Part shown: piece by piece, positions 8,497 through 17,702 of the stretch
Layout of the letters: every line of letters begins with the position of its first letter
How positions within the stretch are numbered: position 1 is the stretch's first letter
Source: UBA8389 sp942493385
GTDB taxonomy: Bacteria > Bacteroidota > Bacteroidia > Bacteroidales > UBA1402
Reading direction: 5' to 3'
NCBI GenBank assembly: GCA_942493385.1
Contig: OW818699.1
Span: 2,294,001 to 2,358,000 of the forward strand
Length of the DNA: 64,000 nt
Notes under the pieces: generated by a model
Told to the model about the DNA's origin: nothing
The model's database searches: none
Seen by the model: the letters and a program-made list of their open reading frames with translations, nothing else
Position numbers and translations under genes: made by a program

Positions 8497-9648
8497 ATGA
8501 ATAAACGGATTTTTGTTTCAGGCTGTTACGACATGCTTCACAGCGGTCACGTCGCATTTTTCAAAGAAGCCGCCTCCTACGGCGACCTCTACGTTGGCCT
8601 CGGTTCCGACGCCACCATCCGCGACCTGAAAGGCCGAAATACCGTCAATTCCGAACAGGAACGCCTCTACATGGTCAAATCCTGCCGCTACGTCACCGAC
8701 GCCTGGGTCAACAAAGGCTCCGGCATCCTCGATTTCGAGACCGATCTCCGCGAATTCCACCCCGACGTCTTTGTCGTCAACGAAGACGGAAATTCCCCAG
8801 CCAAAGAGAAGCTCTGCACCGAACTCGGCATCCATTACCTCATCCTGAAACGCATACCCGAAGCCGGCCTTCCGCCCCGTTCCACCACCGCCCTCCGCAC
8901 CGGTGAAGCCCAATGCCAGCTTCCCTTTCGCCTCGACCTTGCCGGCACTTGGATCGACCAACCCTACGTCAACAACTTCGGAGCAGGCTGGGCCCTCACC
9001 ATCTCCATCGAACCCACCATCGAGTTCATGGAACGCTGCGGCATGTCCACCTCCACTCGCAACGCCGCCCGCAAACTCTGGCCCTACCAATTACCCCTCG
9101 ACCACCCCGAAAAGCTGGCCGAAATCCTCTTCCGCTTCGAAAACGAACCCGGCCGCATCGAAATTTCCGGCGCCCAAGACTCCATCGGCATCTGCATGCC
9201 AGGCCTCAACCGCCATTTCTACGATGGCGGCTACTGGCCCTCCAAAATCGAATCCTGCCACGACGAATCCATCCTAACTTGGCTCGAAGACCACCTCTGC
9301 ATGGTTCTCCTCTGGCCCCGCGTCCAAGGCCTCAACCTGCTGAAGGAAACCTACATCGACGCCGACAACGTCCTTGCCCTAACTTCTGCCGCTTCCAACG
9401 CTTGGAACGCCATCATGCAAAAGGATCTAACCGCCTTCGCCGCTGCCTATTCCGCCTCTTTCAACGCCCAAATCACCATGTTTCCTGCCATGATGAATCC
9501 CGCCGTCCAAGAAGCCATCGATCTCTACAAAGATCAAGCGCTTGCTTGGAAGATGCCGGGTGCCGGTGGTGGTGGCTACCTTGCTTTTGTTTGTGAGAAG
9601 CCGTTGGAAAACTCGATTCGAATCAAGATTCGCCGCAAGGGAATGTAA
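8497..9648 (+). CDS. Bifunctional-looking nucleotidyltransferase / GHMP-kinase-like protein
   Basis: A 383-residue fusion. Residues 1-135 are a cytidylyltransferase-like fold: the HxGH motif is HSGH (15-18) after a GCYDMLH start, and the RSTTALR segment near 130 resembles the family's C-terminal S-T-x-L-R element, as in RfaE2/HldE adenylyltransferases. Residues about 140-383 resemble a sugar-1-kinase of the GHMP family (HddA/FKP kinase type). The parts seen are RLDLAGTWID, a reduced phosphate loop (GMSTSTRNAA), GAQDSIGICMPGLN and the motif-3 loop PGAGGGGYL. The kinase part is compact and its loop 2 lacks the canonical GLGSSS, so kinase activity is uncertain. Its position after the nucleotide-sugar genes suggests sugar-1-phosphate activation. 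Confidence 0.7.
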   Translation: MNKRIFVSGCYDMLHSGHVAFFKEAASYGDLYVGLGSDATIRDLKGRNTVNSEQERLYMVKSCRYVTDAWVNKGSGILDFETDLREFHPDVFVVNEDGNSPAKEKLCTELGIHYLILKRIPEAGLPPRSTTALRTGEAQCQLPFRLDLAGTWIDQPYVNNFGAGWALTISIEPTIEFMERCGMSTSTRNAARKLWPYQLPLDHPEKLAEILFRFENEPGRIEISGAQDSIGICMPGLNRHFYDGGYWPSKIESCHDESILTWLEDHLCMVLLWPRVQGLNLLKETYIDADNVLALTSAASNAWNAIMQKDLTAFAAAYSASFNAQITMFPAMMNPAVQEAIDLYKDQALAWKMPGAGGGGYLAFVCEKPLENSIRIKIRRKGM

Positions 9649-9800
9649 TGCTGCAGCTGCAATCGCAGTTTCGGTTTGGTAATCGCAGGTTTCAGTTATG
9701 CAATGGCAGGTTCGGTTAGATAATGGTAGGTTAAGTGTTGAGTAATCGCAGGTTTTTATTTTTTGTAATCGTAGGTTTTGTGTTGAGCAAGCGATGTATT
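9649..9800. repeat. Degenerate tandem repeat, five or more imperfect copies
   Basis: Imperfect units resembling GTAATCGCAGGTTT recur downstream of the fusion gene at about 9690, 9712, 9740 and 9765, plus a diverged copy at about 9670. Spacing is irregular (about 20-25 bp). No ORF is apparent. Confidence 0.55.
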
Positions 9801-9852
9801 TTTGCCCCCAAATCTTTTCTTTATTCAGAATACCTAGTTCTTTTTGTCGTTT

Positions 9853-9917
9853 CATATTATCGTTATTATTTGGGCATTTAGGGCCTCTAATTGCTAAAAT
9901 AGTATCGATAATATGGG
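9853..9917. repeat. Palindromic element, copy 5
   Basis: Begins CATATTATCG and ends CGATAATATGGG, with the inner GGGCATTTAGGGCCTC segment. It is diverged from copies 1-4 but has the same length and the same inverted-complement ends. The surrounding 9649-10058 is otherwise gene-free and AT-rich. Confidence 0.7.
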
Positions 9918-10058
9918 ATCACCTGCAAAACCCTGTGTTTGATTGATTAAAAATTATCCAGATTAATTTCTGTTAAAAATATGTTATGGAAAATTAAAAA
10001 AGTCATAGCGTATACTGAAGTGCTTTCAATTGCGTTTTTAGGATAACAATCCAAATGC

Positions 10059-11429
10059 ATGAAAGTAAAGTTAATACTACCTTCCTTAACAGAAGCAAAA
10101 AGCCCCTTCTGGCGTCCAATAAAATACTCCTTATTTCCACCCTTGGGATTAGCTACTTTGGCCTCCTATTTGGATGATACTGACGAAGTTGACTTACAGG
10201 ATCAGCATGTCGAAACGTTGGAATTGAATGATTCACCAGATTTGGTACTCATTCAAGTTTACATTACTAATGCAAAACGAGCCTATTCCATTGCACAACA
10301 ATACCGATCAAGAGGAATTTTTGTTGCGCTTGGTGGTTTGCATGTGACCGCATTGCCAGACGAGGCAGAGGTTTTCGCCGATTCAATTTTCATTGGTCCT
10401 GCCGAACAGACCTTTCCGGCATTTCTACTTGACTTCAAAAAGAAGCAAACCCTTAAAAGATACATTTCGACTGTTGATAGAACAATTGAGAATCAACCCA
10501 AGATAAGACGTGATCTGATAAAGCGTGATAAATATCTGGTCCCCAATTCTTTGGTAATGTCTAGGGGATGCCCACATCATTGTGATTTTTGTTATAAGGA
10601 CGCATTCTTTAAGGGAGGAAAGTCATTTTATACGCAACGAGTAGATGAGATCTTGGCAGAGATTGATAGGTTGCCTGGCAAACATTTATATTTCTTGGAC
10701 GACCATCTTTTCGGAAATCCGAAATTGGCAAGTGAGCTATTTGAAGGAATGAGGGGCATGGGGCGAATCTTCCAAAGTGCCGCTACTGTTCCATCAATTG
10801 TCAGCGGTGATTTGATTGAAAAGGCGCAAAAAGCCGGATTGCGTAGTTTGTTTGTAGGATTTGAAACTTTTTCTGAGGAGAACCTAAAGCAAAGCAATAA
10901 GAGTCAGAACCTTAAGCAGAATTATGAATATTCAGTTCAGCGATTGCACGATCTCGGTATCATGATCAATGGCAGCTTTGTTTTTGGTTTGGATAATGAT
11001 ACAACAGATGTTTTTAGTCGTACGGTAGACTGGGGTGTGAAAAATGCGATTACTACCGCTACTTATCACATTCTGACACCTTACCCTGGTACCAGACTTT
11101 ATGACTCGATGGTTTCATCTGATCGAATAATTTCTAGAGATTGGGATTTGTACGACACCAGACATGTAGTTTATAAGTCTAAAGGATTGACAGCTCAGGA
11201 GTTAGAGGCTGGTTACCATTTTGCATACAAGGAGTTTTATAAATGGAGCAACATTTTCAATGCCTCGTTTTCACATGACAAATTGAAACATCAGTTGAAG
11301 CACCTTTTTTATACTGGTGGATGGAAGAAGTTTGAAGACTTTTGGGGCTTTGTTATAAATACTGGCGGATTAAAACACATGTTGCCGATTCTAGAATTGT
11401 TGCTGACAGAAGTAGATAAAAAGAAATAA
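10059..11429 (+). CDS. B12-binding-domain radical SAM protein
   Basis: A 456-residue protein with an N-terminal cobalamin-binding-like Rossmann domain (about 1-140; PPLGLATLASYL, then ALGGLHVTALPDEA) and a radical SAM core. The core carries the 4Fe-4S motif C171-x3-C175-x2-C178 (GCPHHCDFC). Relatives include hopanoid methylases and many uncharacterised methyl- or rearrangement enzymes. The cobalamin domain lacks a clear DxHxxG, so B12 binding is inferred from family architecture only. The gene stands alone, about 410 bp after the previous gene and convergent with the higBA pair. The substrate is unknown. Confidence 0.85.
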   Translation: MKVKLILPSLTEAKSPFWRPIKYSLFPPLGLATLASYLDDTDEVDLQDQHVETLELNDSPDLVLIQVYITNAKRAYSIAQQYRSRGIFVALGGLHVTALPDEAEVFADSIFIGPAEQTFPAFLLDFKKKQTLKRYISTVDRTIENQPKIRRDLIKRDKYLVPNSLVMSRGCPHHCDFCYKDAFFKGGKSFYTQRVDEILAEIDRLPGKHLYFLDDHLFGNPKLASELFEGMRGMGRIFQSAATVPSIVSGDLIEKAQKAGLRSLFVGFETFSEENLKQSNKSQNLKQNYEYSVQRLHDLGIMINGSFVFGLDNDTTDVFSRTVDWGVKNAITTATYHILTPYPGTRLYDSMVSSDRIISRDWDLYDTRHVVYKSKGLTAQELEAGYHFAYKEFYKWSNIFNASFSHDKLKHQLKHLFYTGGWKKFEDFWGFVINTGGLKHMLPILELLLTEVDKKK

Positions 11430-11454
11430 TCGATTATACCTCTAATATGTTCAA

Positions 11455-11826
11455 CTACTGCCTAGCCAGTTTATAGTCTTTTATCAATAGATTGGATGAT
11501 AAATTCAGGCGATGGGTTAAGTTGCGAATCATCTCCAATGTCAGTTTACGTTTTTTTCCTAACACCTCAGAGGCTCTGTTTTTACCACCAAGATCATCCG
11601 CTATATCAATTTGACGAAGTTGCATCTCTTCCATACGAATCTTTATCGCTTCAATGGGGTCAGGAGATTCTATAGGATAATGCTTCTTTTCATATTCATC
11701 AACCAACATAGCAAGTAAATCTGCCTCATCGCTCTCGGATGTCCCAATTTTTGAATCAAATAGTACGTAAAGACGATCCAATGCTTGTTGATAATCATCC
11801 TCTGTTTTCAATATTTTGATATCCAT
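11455..11826 (-). CDS. higA: HigA-type antitoxin, XRE family
   Basis: A 123-residue antitoxin with an acidic N-terminal part and a C-terminal HTH (about 65-120) containing MQLRQIDIADDLGGKNRASEVLGKKRKLT, typical of the HigA/MqsA-like antitoxins that follow a HigB toxin. It binds the toxin and represses the operon. It starts 11 bp after the toxin gene, in the toxin-first order characteristic of higBA. Confidence 0.85.
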   Translation of the reverse strand: MDIKILKTEDDYQQALDRLYVLFDSKIGTSESDEADLLAMLVDEYEKKHYPIESPDPIEAIKIRMEEMQLRQIDIADDLGGKNRASEVLGKKRKLTLEMIRNLTHRLNLSSNLLIKDYKLARQ

Positions 11827-11837
11827 ATCCTTGTTTG

Positions 11838-12134
11838 TTAAATTGTTTCTGCATTAATTTTATCGTACTCTGTATGAGTGCCAATAAATCGAATAAATAT
11901 CCACTGTTTTTCAAAAAAAAACTTGACAACCAGCCTATAAGAATTTCCCTTTATATTGAACACTATCCGACTATCCTTGAGAATGCTAGCACTTGCATAT
12001 GTCTGTTTTACATCATTGGGACTTTTCCAATCTGAATTCATGGCTGTGTCGTACCATGTCTTCAAATACTGCTCCGTTTCGGCATGATTTTCCCAATAAT
12101 TTCTAAGGGTGCTTTTGGCGATTATTCTTTCCAT
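11838..12134 (-). CDS. higB: HigB-type mRNA interferase toxin
   Basis: A 98-residue RelE-superfamily toxin that cleaves mRNA at the ribosome. The C-terminal signature FNIKGNSYRLVVKF followed by IRFIGTHTEYDKI is diagnostic for this HigB clade. It is first in the operon, with HigA 11 bp downstream. A -7 box (12151-12158, minus) and a perfect palindrome immediately upstream fit autoregulation by the HigBA complex. Confidence 0.88.
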   Translation of the reverse strand: MERIIAKSTLRNYWENHAETEQYLKTWYDTAMNSDWKSPNDVKQTYASASILKDSRIVFNIKGNSYRLVVKFFFEKQWIFIRFIGTHTEYDKINAETI

Positions 12135-12150
12135 TTATTCGATTCTGAGA

Positions 12151-12158
12151 CAAAGATA
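12151..12158 (-). promoter_or_regulatory. Predicted -7 box of higBA
   Basis: The minus strand reads TATCTTTG, 16 bp upstream of the higB ATG. Confidence 0.55.
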
Positions 12159-12166
12159 AATAATGA

Positions 12167-12181
12167 TTCCCATTTTGGGAA
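12167..12181. promoter_or_regulatory. Likely HigA operator
   Basis: TTCCCATTTTGGGAA is an inverted repeat with 6-bp perfect arms around a 3-bp centre. It lies directly upstream of the higBA -7 box, between the -7 and -33 positions, where a bound repressor would block RNA polymerase. Confidence 0.5.
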
Positions 12182-12357
12182 CTTTTTAGGGCGTTTGTTT
12201 TATACTATCAACCTGAAATAACAATTTATAATCGATACAAATCACACATCATTGAAAATTTCTTTAGCAGACTTTTTAATCGCAGTTAATGTTGAAAAAA
12301 GTACCAGTCAGTCTCAGCCAAAATTACTGCCTTGCCTAGTACTTTTTGCTGTTTCAA

Positions 12358-12487
12358 ATTTCCGTTACCATTTTAGCATTTAGGGCTTCTAAGTGCTACT
12401 CCACTATCGATAATATTCATAACTATTATCGTTAAAATATGTGCAATTACGACTTCTAAATGCTAAAATGGTAACGATAATATGGGA
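12358..12487. repeat. Two adjacent palindromic elements, copies 6 and 7
   Basis: One diverged copy spans about 12358-12419 (CCGTTACCATTTTAGC to TATCGATAATATTC) and a second spans about 12421-12487 (ATTATCGTTAAAATAT to GGTAACGATAATATGGGA). They share the inner TAAATGCTA-type arms with copies 1-5. They fill most of the gene-free 12182-12561 stretch, in which no other feature was seen. Confidence 0.72.
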
Positions 12488-12561
12488 TGGCTTTTTTTAA
12501 TGTGGAAAAAGTTGAAACTTTTGATGTTGCCGGTAAAAGACGGCATTTTCACGAAAGCATT

Positions 12562-12915
12562 TCACTCCATTGCCGCCAGCAGTTCTCGCTCCGTTGCTTT
12601 GCGGTCGCTGTAATACGTACCATTTTTGCAACGCTTTGGGCGTTTAAAGGGATGTGATTCGAGATGCATTATCCATGCGCCGTTTTCAAACAACTTGGTG
12701 AACGCTCGGGCTTCATTGATGGTGTCCGCAATTTTGAGGAGTGACTTGAAGGAGATTTCTCCTGTTCGTTCGAATTTTCGAATCGATGCGTAATTGACAC
12801 CAGACGATCGTGCAAGATCGGTTTGGGTTAAACCTGCATAAATACGAGAGTTTCGTGCTCTTTCAGCTAGCAATAAAAGCAGCTCGGGTGTTGGGGGTAT
12901 AGGTGGTAGTTTCAT
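12562..12915 (-). CDS. XRE-family transcriptional regulator
   Basis: A 117-residue DNA-binding protein. The HTH at about residues 18-72 contains RNSRIYAGLTQTDLARSSGVNYASIRKFERTG in classic XRE form. It resembles HipB-type antitoxins, but no hipA or other toxin gene lies next to it. A TACTTTTG -7 box (12921-12928, minus) ends only 6 bp before the ATG, so the transcript may be leaderless. The target is unknown. Confidence 0.75.
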   Translation of the reverse strand: MKLPPIPPTPELLLLLAERARNSRIYAGLTQTDLARSSGVNYASIRKFERTGEISFKSLLKIADTINEARAFTKLFENGAWIMHLESHPFKRPKRCKNGTYYSDRKATERELLAAME

Positions 12916-12966
12916 ACCAGCAAAAGTAAATAATTAATTCTATAATAACAATATGTTAATTATAAA

Positions 12967-14934
12967 TTATTTTACATACTTGAAAAAATAACTGCGTTGT
13001 TTTTCTTTTTCGGCTTTGGTACGGGCGGTGAAGATGGGTTTTAGGGTGTAGGGGTGGAGGCCGGTGTAATAGATTTCGGTGGCGAGGGTCATGGGAGTTG
13101 GAGTGAAGTCCTGGACTTGTTCGAGTTTGAAGTGGAGCTTGCGGGCTTCGGAGGCGAGGTTGGCCATGTCGGGTTCGGTGCAGCCGGGGTGGGAGGAGAT
13201 GAAATAGGGAATGAGCTGTTGGCGGCCTGAACCAGAAGATTTTACAGGATTATTACTTGTTGTCGCACCACGATTTGAGCCAGCAGTCGCACCACGATTT
13301 GAGCCCAATTGATTCTGTCTTTCATCCTCCAGCTCTTCAAACAATGTGTTGAAAGCTTTGAACTGTTCAAAGTTGGGTTTCCGCATGAGGTCGAGAACGG
13401 TGGCACTGGTGTGTTCGGGGGCGACTTTTAGGCGGCCGGATACGTGGTTGAAAACGACTTCACGGAAGTACTCTCGGTTGTTTTTGTCTACGCGGGAATC
13501 TTTTGAAGTGGAGGTGAGGAGGTCGTAGCGAATTCCGCTGCCGATGAAGGATTTTTTGATACCGGGGAGGGCGTCGACGGCTCGGTAGAGATCGAGGAGA
13601 GGGCCGTGGTCGGTATTGAGGTTGGGGCAAATGCGGGGGTGGATGCAGGAGGGCTTTTTGCAGGTAGCGCAAATGGAAAGGTCGCGGCCTTCCATGCGGT
13701 ACATGTTGGCGGATGGGCCGCCTAGGTCGGTGAGGTAGCCTTTGAAATCGGGGCGGTCGGTGAGGAGGCGGACTTCGCGGAGGACGGATTCTTTGCTGCG
13801 ATTCATCACGAATTTGCCTTGGTGGGCGGAAATGGTGCAGAAGGCGCAACCGCCAAAACAGCCGCGGTGGATGTTCACCGAAAACTTGATCATTTCGTAG
13901 GCGGGGATGGTCTTGCCTTTGTATTTGGGGTGGGGAAGGCGCGTATAAGGATACTCGTAACTGCAGTCCAATTCGGCGGTGGTGAGGGGCGGAAAGGGTG
14001 GATTCACGACCAGTTCCATGGTGCCAACCTGCTGAATCAACGTATTGGCATTCAGTTTGTTGGATTCCTCTTCGATGTGGCGGAAATTCTCAGCCTGTTT
14101 GCGTTTGCTCATCAAGCATTCCTCATGACTATGCAATCGCAGAATTCGGGAATCAGAAAACTCAGAAGCAACAGCCAAATGTGAATCAGGGTTTGGGCTT
14201 AATGGATTTAGATGCTGGTTGGGTGAAGTGTTGTCAGAATCAAAATTGGAATCTGGGATTGGGCTGGAGGTATTAAGTTGGTGGGTAGGTGTCTGGGATG
14301 GAACGGGTTGTAAGAAAACAGTTTGCTGGATGTCGTGAATAGACGAGAAAGCCTCGCCGGCTAGGAGGCGCTGGCAAAGAGCGAGAAGCGGCTTTTCCCC
14401 CATGCCGTAAACGAGCAAATCAGCTTTGGAACCAACCAAAATGCTTGGCATCAACGAGTCGGACCAATAATCGTAATGAGTGAGTCGGCGAAGAGAAGCC
14501 TCGATGCCACCAATGACGATGGGAACATCGGGGTATAACTGCTTGAGAATGTTGCAATAAACTGAAGTGGCGTAATCGGGGCGGGCACCAGCTTTACCGT
14601 CCGCGGTGTAAGCGTCGTCGGAGCGAAGGCGTTTGCCAGCAGTGTAATGATTGACCATCGAATCCATGTTGCCACCTGTAACGGCGAAAAACAGCCTGGG
14701 GCGCCCCATTTTGGTGAAATCACGGTGGTCGCCACGCCAGTCGGGCTGGGGAACCAAAGCCACCTGAAGCCCTTGCGCTTCCAGCAAACGGCCAATCACA
14801 GCAGCACCAAACGAAGGATGATCCACGTAAGCGTCGCCAGAGAAAAGCACCACATCCACTTCACTCCAACCACGAAGTTCCAACTCCTTCTTGGTAGTGG
14901 GCAAAAAATCGGTCAGTCGGTACTCTACAGGCAT
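12967..14934 (-). CDS. ygiQ: YgiQ-family radical SAM protein (UPF0313)
   Basis: A 655-residue member of the widespread YgiQ family of unknown function. An N-terminal Rossmann-like part (1-205) precedes the radical SAM core with C359-x3-C363-x2-C366 (GCFGGCAFC), and a C-terminal YgiQ domain follows. Two low-complexity insertions look lineage-specific: about 210-258, rich in S/N/P/D, and about 560-590, with a repeated SNRGAT unit. A TAAATTTG -7 box (14954-14961, minus) leaves a leader of about 15-20 nt. The neighbours do not suggest a role. Confidence 0.9.
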   Translation of the reverse strand: MPVEYRLTDFLPTTKKELELRGWSEVDVVLFSGDAYVDHPSFGAAVIGRLLEAQGLQVALVPQPDWRGDHRDFTKMGRPRLFFAVTGGNMDSMVNHYTAGKRLRSDDAYTADGKAGARPDYATSVYCNILKQLYPDVPIVIGGIEASLRRLTHYDYWSDSLMPSILVGSKADLLVYGMGEKPLLALCQRLLAGEAFSSIHDIQQTVFLQPVPSQTPTHQLNTSSPIPDSNFDSDNTSPNQHLNPLSPNPDSHLAVASEFSDSRILRLHSHEECLMSKRKQAENFRHIEEESNKLNANTLIQQVGTMELVVNPPFPPLTTAELDCSYEYPYTRLPHPKYKGKTIPAYEMIKFSVNIHRGCFGGCAFCTISAHQGKFVMNRSKESVLREVRLLTDRPDFKGYLTDLGGPSANMYRMEGRDLSICATCKKPSCIHPRICPNLNTDHGPLLDLYRAVDALPGIKKSFIGSGIRYDLLTSTSKDSRVDKNNREYFREVVFNHVSGRLKVAPEHTSATVLDLMRKPNFEQFKAFNTLFEELEDERQNQLGSNRGATAGSNRGATTSNNPVKSSGSGRQQLIPYFISSHPGCTEPDMANLASEARKLHFKLEQVQDFTPTPMTLATEIYYTGLHPYTLKPIFTARTKAEKEKQRSYFFKYVK

Positions 14935-14953
14935 CTATACAATTTTAATAAAG

Positions 14954-14961
14954 CAAATTTA
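14954..14961 (-). promoter_or_regulatory. Predicted -7 box of ygiQ
   Basis: The minus strand reads TAAATTTG, 19 bp upstream of the ygiQ ATG. Confidence 0.45.
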
Positions 14962-15066
14962 AATCGTCAAAAACTAATATCGAAATAATTAACTGTAAAT
15001 CTGTTTGTTACAAAAGTGGTTTTTTTCTAAACGGGACACCTGTTGCCTATCCAATAAAGTATTCCA

Positions 15067-17649
15067 TTACTCTAAATCAACCACCGTAATCCCAGCACCA
15101 CCAAACTGAATGTGCTCATCAGCATACTTCGCTACACCAGGCACCGTGGCCAAGTACTGCCGAATCAGTTGCCGAAGCACCCCGGTACCGGTGCCGTGCA
15201 GAATCCGGATGCGGGAAACCCCAGTCATGATGGCATCATCCACATAATACATCACCGTTTGCAGGGCTTCGTCGCCGCGTTGGCCACGAACATCGATTTC
15301 TTGGCTGAACTGCAATTTCTTTTCACGGAGTTCGTCCGAAGTGCGGCGGCCAAGGGTGGTGTAGGGGTTTTCCTTTTCTTTTTGGGGTTTGGCGGGTTCC
15401 AGGTTTTCGAGCAAAACCGTCGATTTTACAGAACCGAAACCAATAACCGCTTTCAAACCCTTGATTTCCAGAATGCTACCAACAGTATTTTGTCCCTTGA
15501 TTCGAACGGTATCTTTAACAGCCAGCACCTTTTGCGAAGGCTTTAATTTCACATTCGAAACAACACCATTCGCAAAGCCAGAAACAGCGCCAGAAACAGA
15601 GCCAGAAACCGAGCCAGCACCAGAAGCATCAGAACTAGAACCAGTTTCAGAATTCGAAGTCCCATTCAGTGCCCTCCGAGCCTTCTCCGCTTCACGCCGC
15701 TGAATCTTCTCCACCTTACTAGCCAATCGCCTTTGAATCAATTCAGTATCCGAATCAGCATCCGAAACCACCTCCTTAAAATCAACCAACACCTTCCGCA
15801 ACTCCTGCGTACGAGATTTCTCAGCCTGCGCCTCCTTAATCCCCCGAATCGTATTCTCAATCAACGCATTACTCTCATTCAAAATCTGAGTCGCATCCGT
15901 TTTAGCCTTCGAAATAATATCCTTTCGCTCCTTATTCAGCACCAAAATATCCTTCTCGTACTGCTCCGTCAAAGATGCCAACTTCTTTTCCTGAAGCCGA
16001 ATGCTTTGCCGCTTGTTCTCCCAATACCGCTTATCGCGAACAATATCCTGAAGGAACTTATCCATATCAATGTAATCCGAACCCACCTTTGCAGAAGCAT
16101 CCGCAATCACCTCCTCGGGCAATCCAATTTTTCGTGCAATCTCGATGGCAAACGAACTGCCAGGACGTCCAGTTTCCAGCACAAAAAGTGGCCGCATCTC
16201 GTGCCTGTCGTACAACATGGCAGCGTTCACCAAACCATCGTGCTCGTCCGCATAATGTTTCAAATTGCTGTAATGCGTCGTAATCACCCCATAAGCACCC
16301 TGCGCATTGAAGCGATCCAAGCAGGATTCAGCCATGGCACCCCCAATTTTGGGTTCAGTCCCAGAGCCAAATTCATCAATCAAAAGAAGCGTGCCCCCAG
16401 AAGCGTGACGCAAAAAGAATTTCATGTTCAGCAAATGCGAACTATACGTACTCAAGTCATTTTCAATGGATTGCTCGTCGCCGATATCGATAAAGAGCCG
16501 TTCAAACCAACCCACGCGGGAGCTGTCGTGCAGCGGAATCATCAAACCACATTGCACCATGTATTGCAACAAACCCACCGTCTTGAGGCAAACCGATTTG
16601 CCACCGGCGTTGGGACCAGAAATGATCAGAATCCGATTGAAAGCATTCAGAGTCAGCGTCAAAGGAACCACCTCCTTTTGTTGTTTCCGAAGCGAAAGCA
16701 TCAGCAGTGGGTGTACCGCCTTAACCCAATCGAGCGAAGGCGCATCTTCCATCCGAGGACGAATCGCATGAATGTCCAAAGCCAGACGAGCCTTGGAACG
16801 AACAAAATCGATTTCGCCCAAAAATTCATACGAAGCAGCCATTTCAACAGCAAACGGCCGAACAAAATCTGAAAAAGCAATCAAAATCCGAATAATTTCC
16901 CGGCGTTCCTCATTTTCAAGCTCACGAATGCGGTTGTTGGCTTCCACCAGTTCCTCGGGCTCAATGAATACGGTTTTGCCAGTGGCGGATTCGTCGTGAA
17001 CAATGCCCCGAATCTTGCGTTTGTACATGGGCGAAACCGGAATCACCAACCGACCATCACGCATGCTGGGCGAAGCATCCTTTTCTACAATACCCTCACC
17101 CTGAGCCTGTTTCATAATCTGCTGAAGCCTACGCGACAAACCGTTCATGGTTTGGGTGAGTTCGCGGCGAATGCGAGAAAGTTCGGGCGAAGCATTGTCC
17201 AGGATTTTTCCAAACTTGGACAAGATAGAATCTATTTTTTTTAAAACCTCTGGAAAAATCGAGGTTTGACCAGCCAATGCAGAGAGGCGCGGGTAGGGGG
17301 AAAAGCCTTCAGAATCAGGAGCAAAGAACCGAACTAGTCTATTAATGCTGTCCAAAGAACGCCGCAAATCAAACAATTCCGATTCGTCCATCCAGCTGCC
17401 CTCCAAGCGCATCCGCTTCAAAGCTGGCCGGACATCCAAAAAATAACTCTCGGGAAACGATTGCTCCGACTGAATGATTCGTCTGAATTCATCGCCGCGA
17501 TCCAATTGTTCCAAAATGGCATCAAAATCGGTCAGAAAAGACAGTTCATCCACCCTTTCCTGACCAAGACTGCTCGAGCAGTTCTTTTTCAAAAGCTGCC
17601 GAATCTGGTCAAAACCAATTTTTTGTTCTAAAGTTGAAGGATAAATCAT
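15067..17649 (-). CDS. mutS2: MutS2 family ATPase/endonuclease with Smr domain
   Basis: An 860-residue MutS2. It has the clamp/core region, the MutS-type ATPase with Walker A GPNAGGKS (345-352) and Walker B LLLIDE (421-426), a long coiled coil (about 500-640) and a C-terminal Smr nuclease domain with IDVRGQRGDEAL and HGTGTGVLR. MutS2 suppresses recombination or acts on collided ribosomes, depending on species. The start at 17649 (MIYPSTLEQK) is preferred over 17667 because it is the family N-terminus. A Ser/Gly/Val-rich insertion (about 665-705, SGSVSGAVSG) precedes the KOW-like linker. It lies about 50 bp downstream of the response regulator and may share its transcript. Confidence 0.93.
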   Translation of the reverse strand: MIYPSTLEQKIGFDQIRQLLKKNCSSSLGQERVDELSFLTDFDAILEQLDRGDEFRRIIQSEQSFPESYFLDVRPALKRMRLEGSWMDESELFDLRRSLDSINRLVRFFAPDSEGFSPYPRLSALAGQTSIFPEVLKKIDSILSKFGKILDNASPELSRIRRELTQTMNGLSRRLQQIMKQAQGEGIVEKDASPSMRDGRLVIPVSPMYKRKIRGIVHDESATGKTVFIEPEELVEANNRIRELENEERREIIRILIAFSDFVRPFAVEMAASYEFLGEIDFVRSKARLALDIHAIRPRMEDAPSLDWVKAVHPLLMLSLRKQQKEVVPLTLTLNAFNRILIISGPNAGGKSVCLKTVGLLQYMVQCGLMIPLHDSSRVGWFERLFIDIGDEQSIENDLSTYSSHLLNMKFFLRHASGGTLLLIDEFGSGTEPKIGGAMAESCLDRFNAQGAYGVITTHYSNLKHYADEHDGLVNAAMLYDRHEMRPLFVLETGRPGSSFAIEIARKIGLPEEVIADASAKVGSDYIDMDKFLQDIVRDKRYWENKRQSIRLQEKKLASLTEQYEKDILVLNKERKDIISKAKTDATQILNESNALIENTIRGIKEAQAEKSRTQELRKVLVDFKEVVSDADSDTELIQRRLASKVEKIQRREAEKARRALNGTSNSETGSSSDASGAGSVSGSVSGAVSGFANGVVSNVKLKPSQKVLAVKDTVRIKGQNTVGSILEIKGLKAVIGFGSVKSTVLLENLEPAKPQKEKENPYTTLGRRTSDELREKKLQFSQEIDVRGQRGDEALQTVMYYVDDAIMTGVSRIRILHGTGTGVLRQLIRQYLATVPGVAKYADEHIQFGGAGITVVDLE

Positions 17650-17702
17650 GCCCATAATACGCGTCAAAGCGCAAAGATAGGGATTTTTTCGCCTGTAACT
17701 GC

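Noticed and set aside
12562..12915. XRE gene considered as the antitoxin of a HipBA pair
   Set aside because: No hipA-like or other toxin gene lies on either side; kept as a solitary regulator.
15733..16872. Long plus-strand frame (379 codons) opposite mutS2
   Set aside because: Antisense to a well-conserved gene, basic and low-complexity in composition, with no recognisable motif; a by-product of mutS2 codon use.
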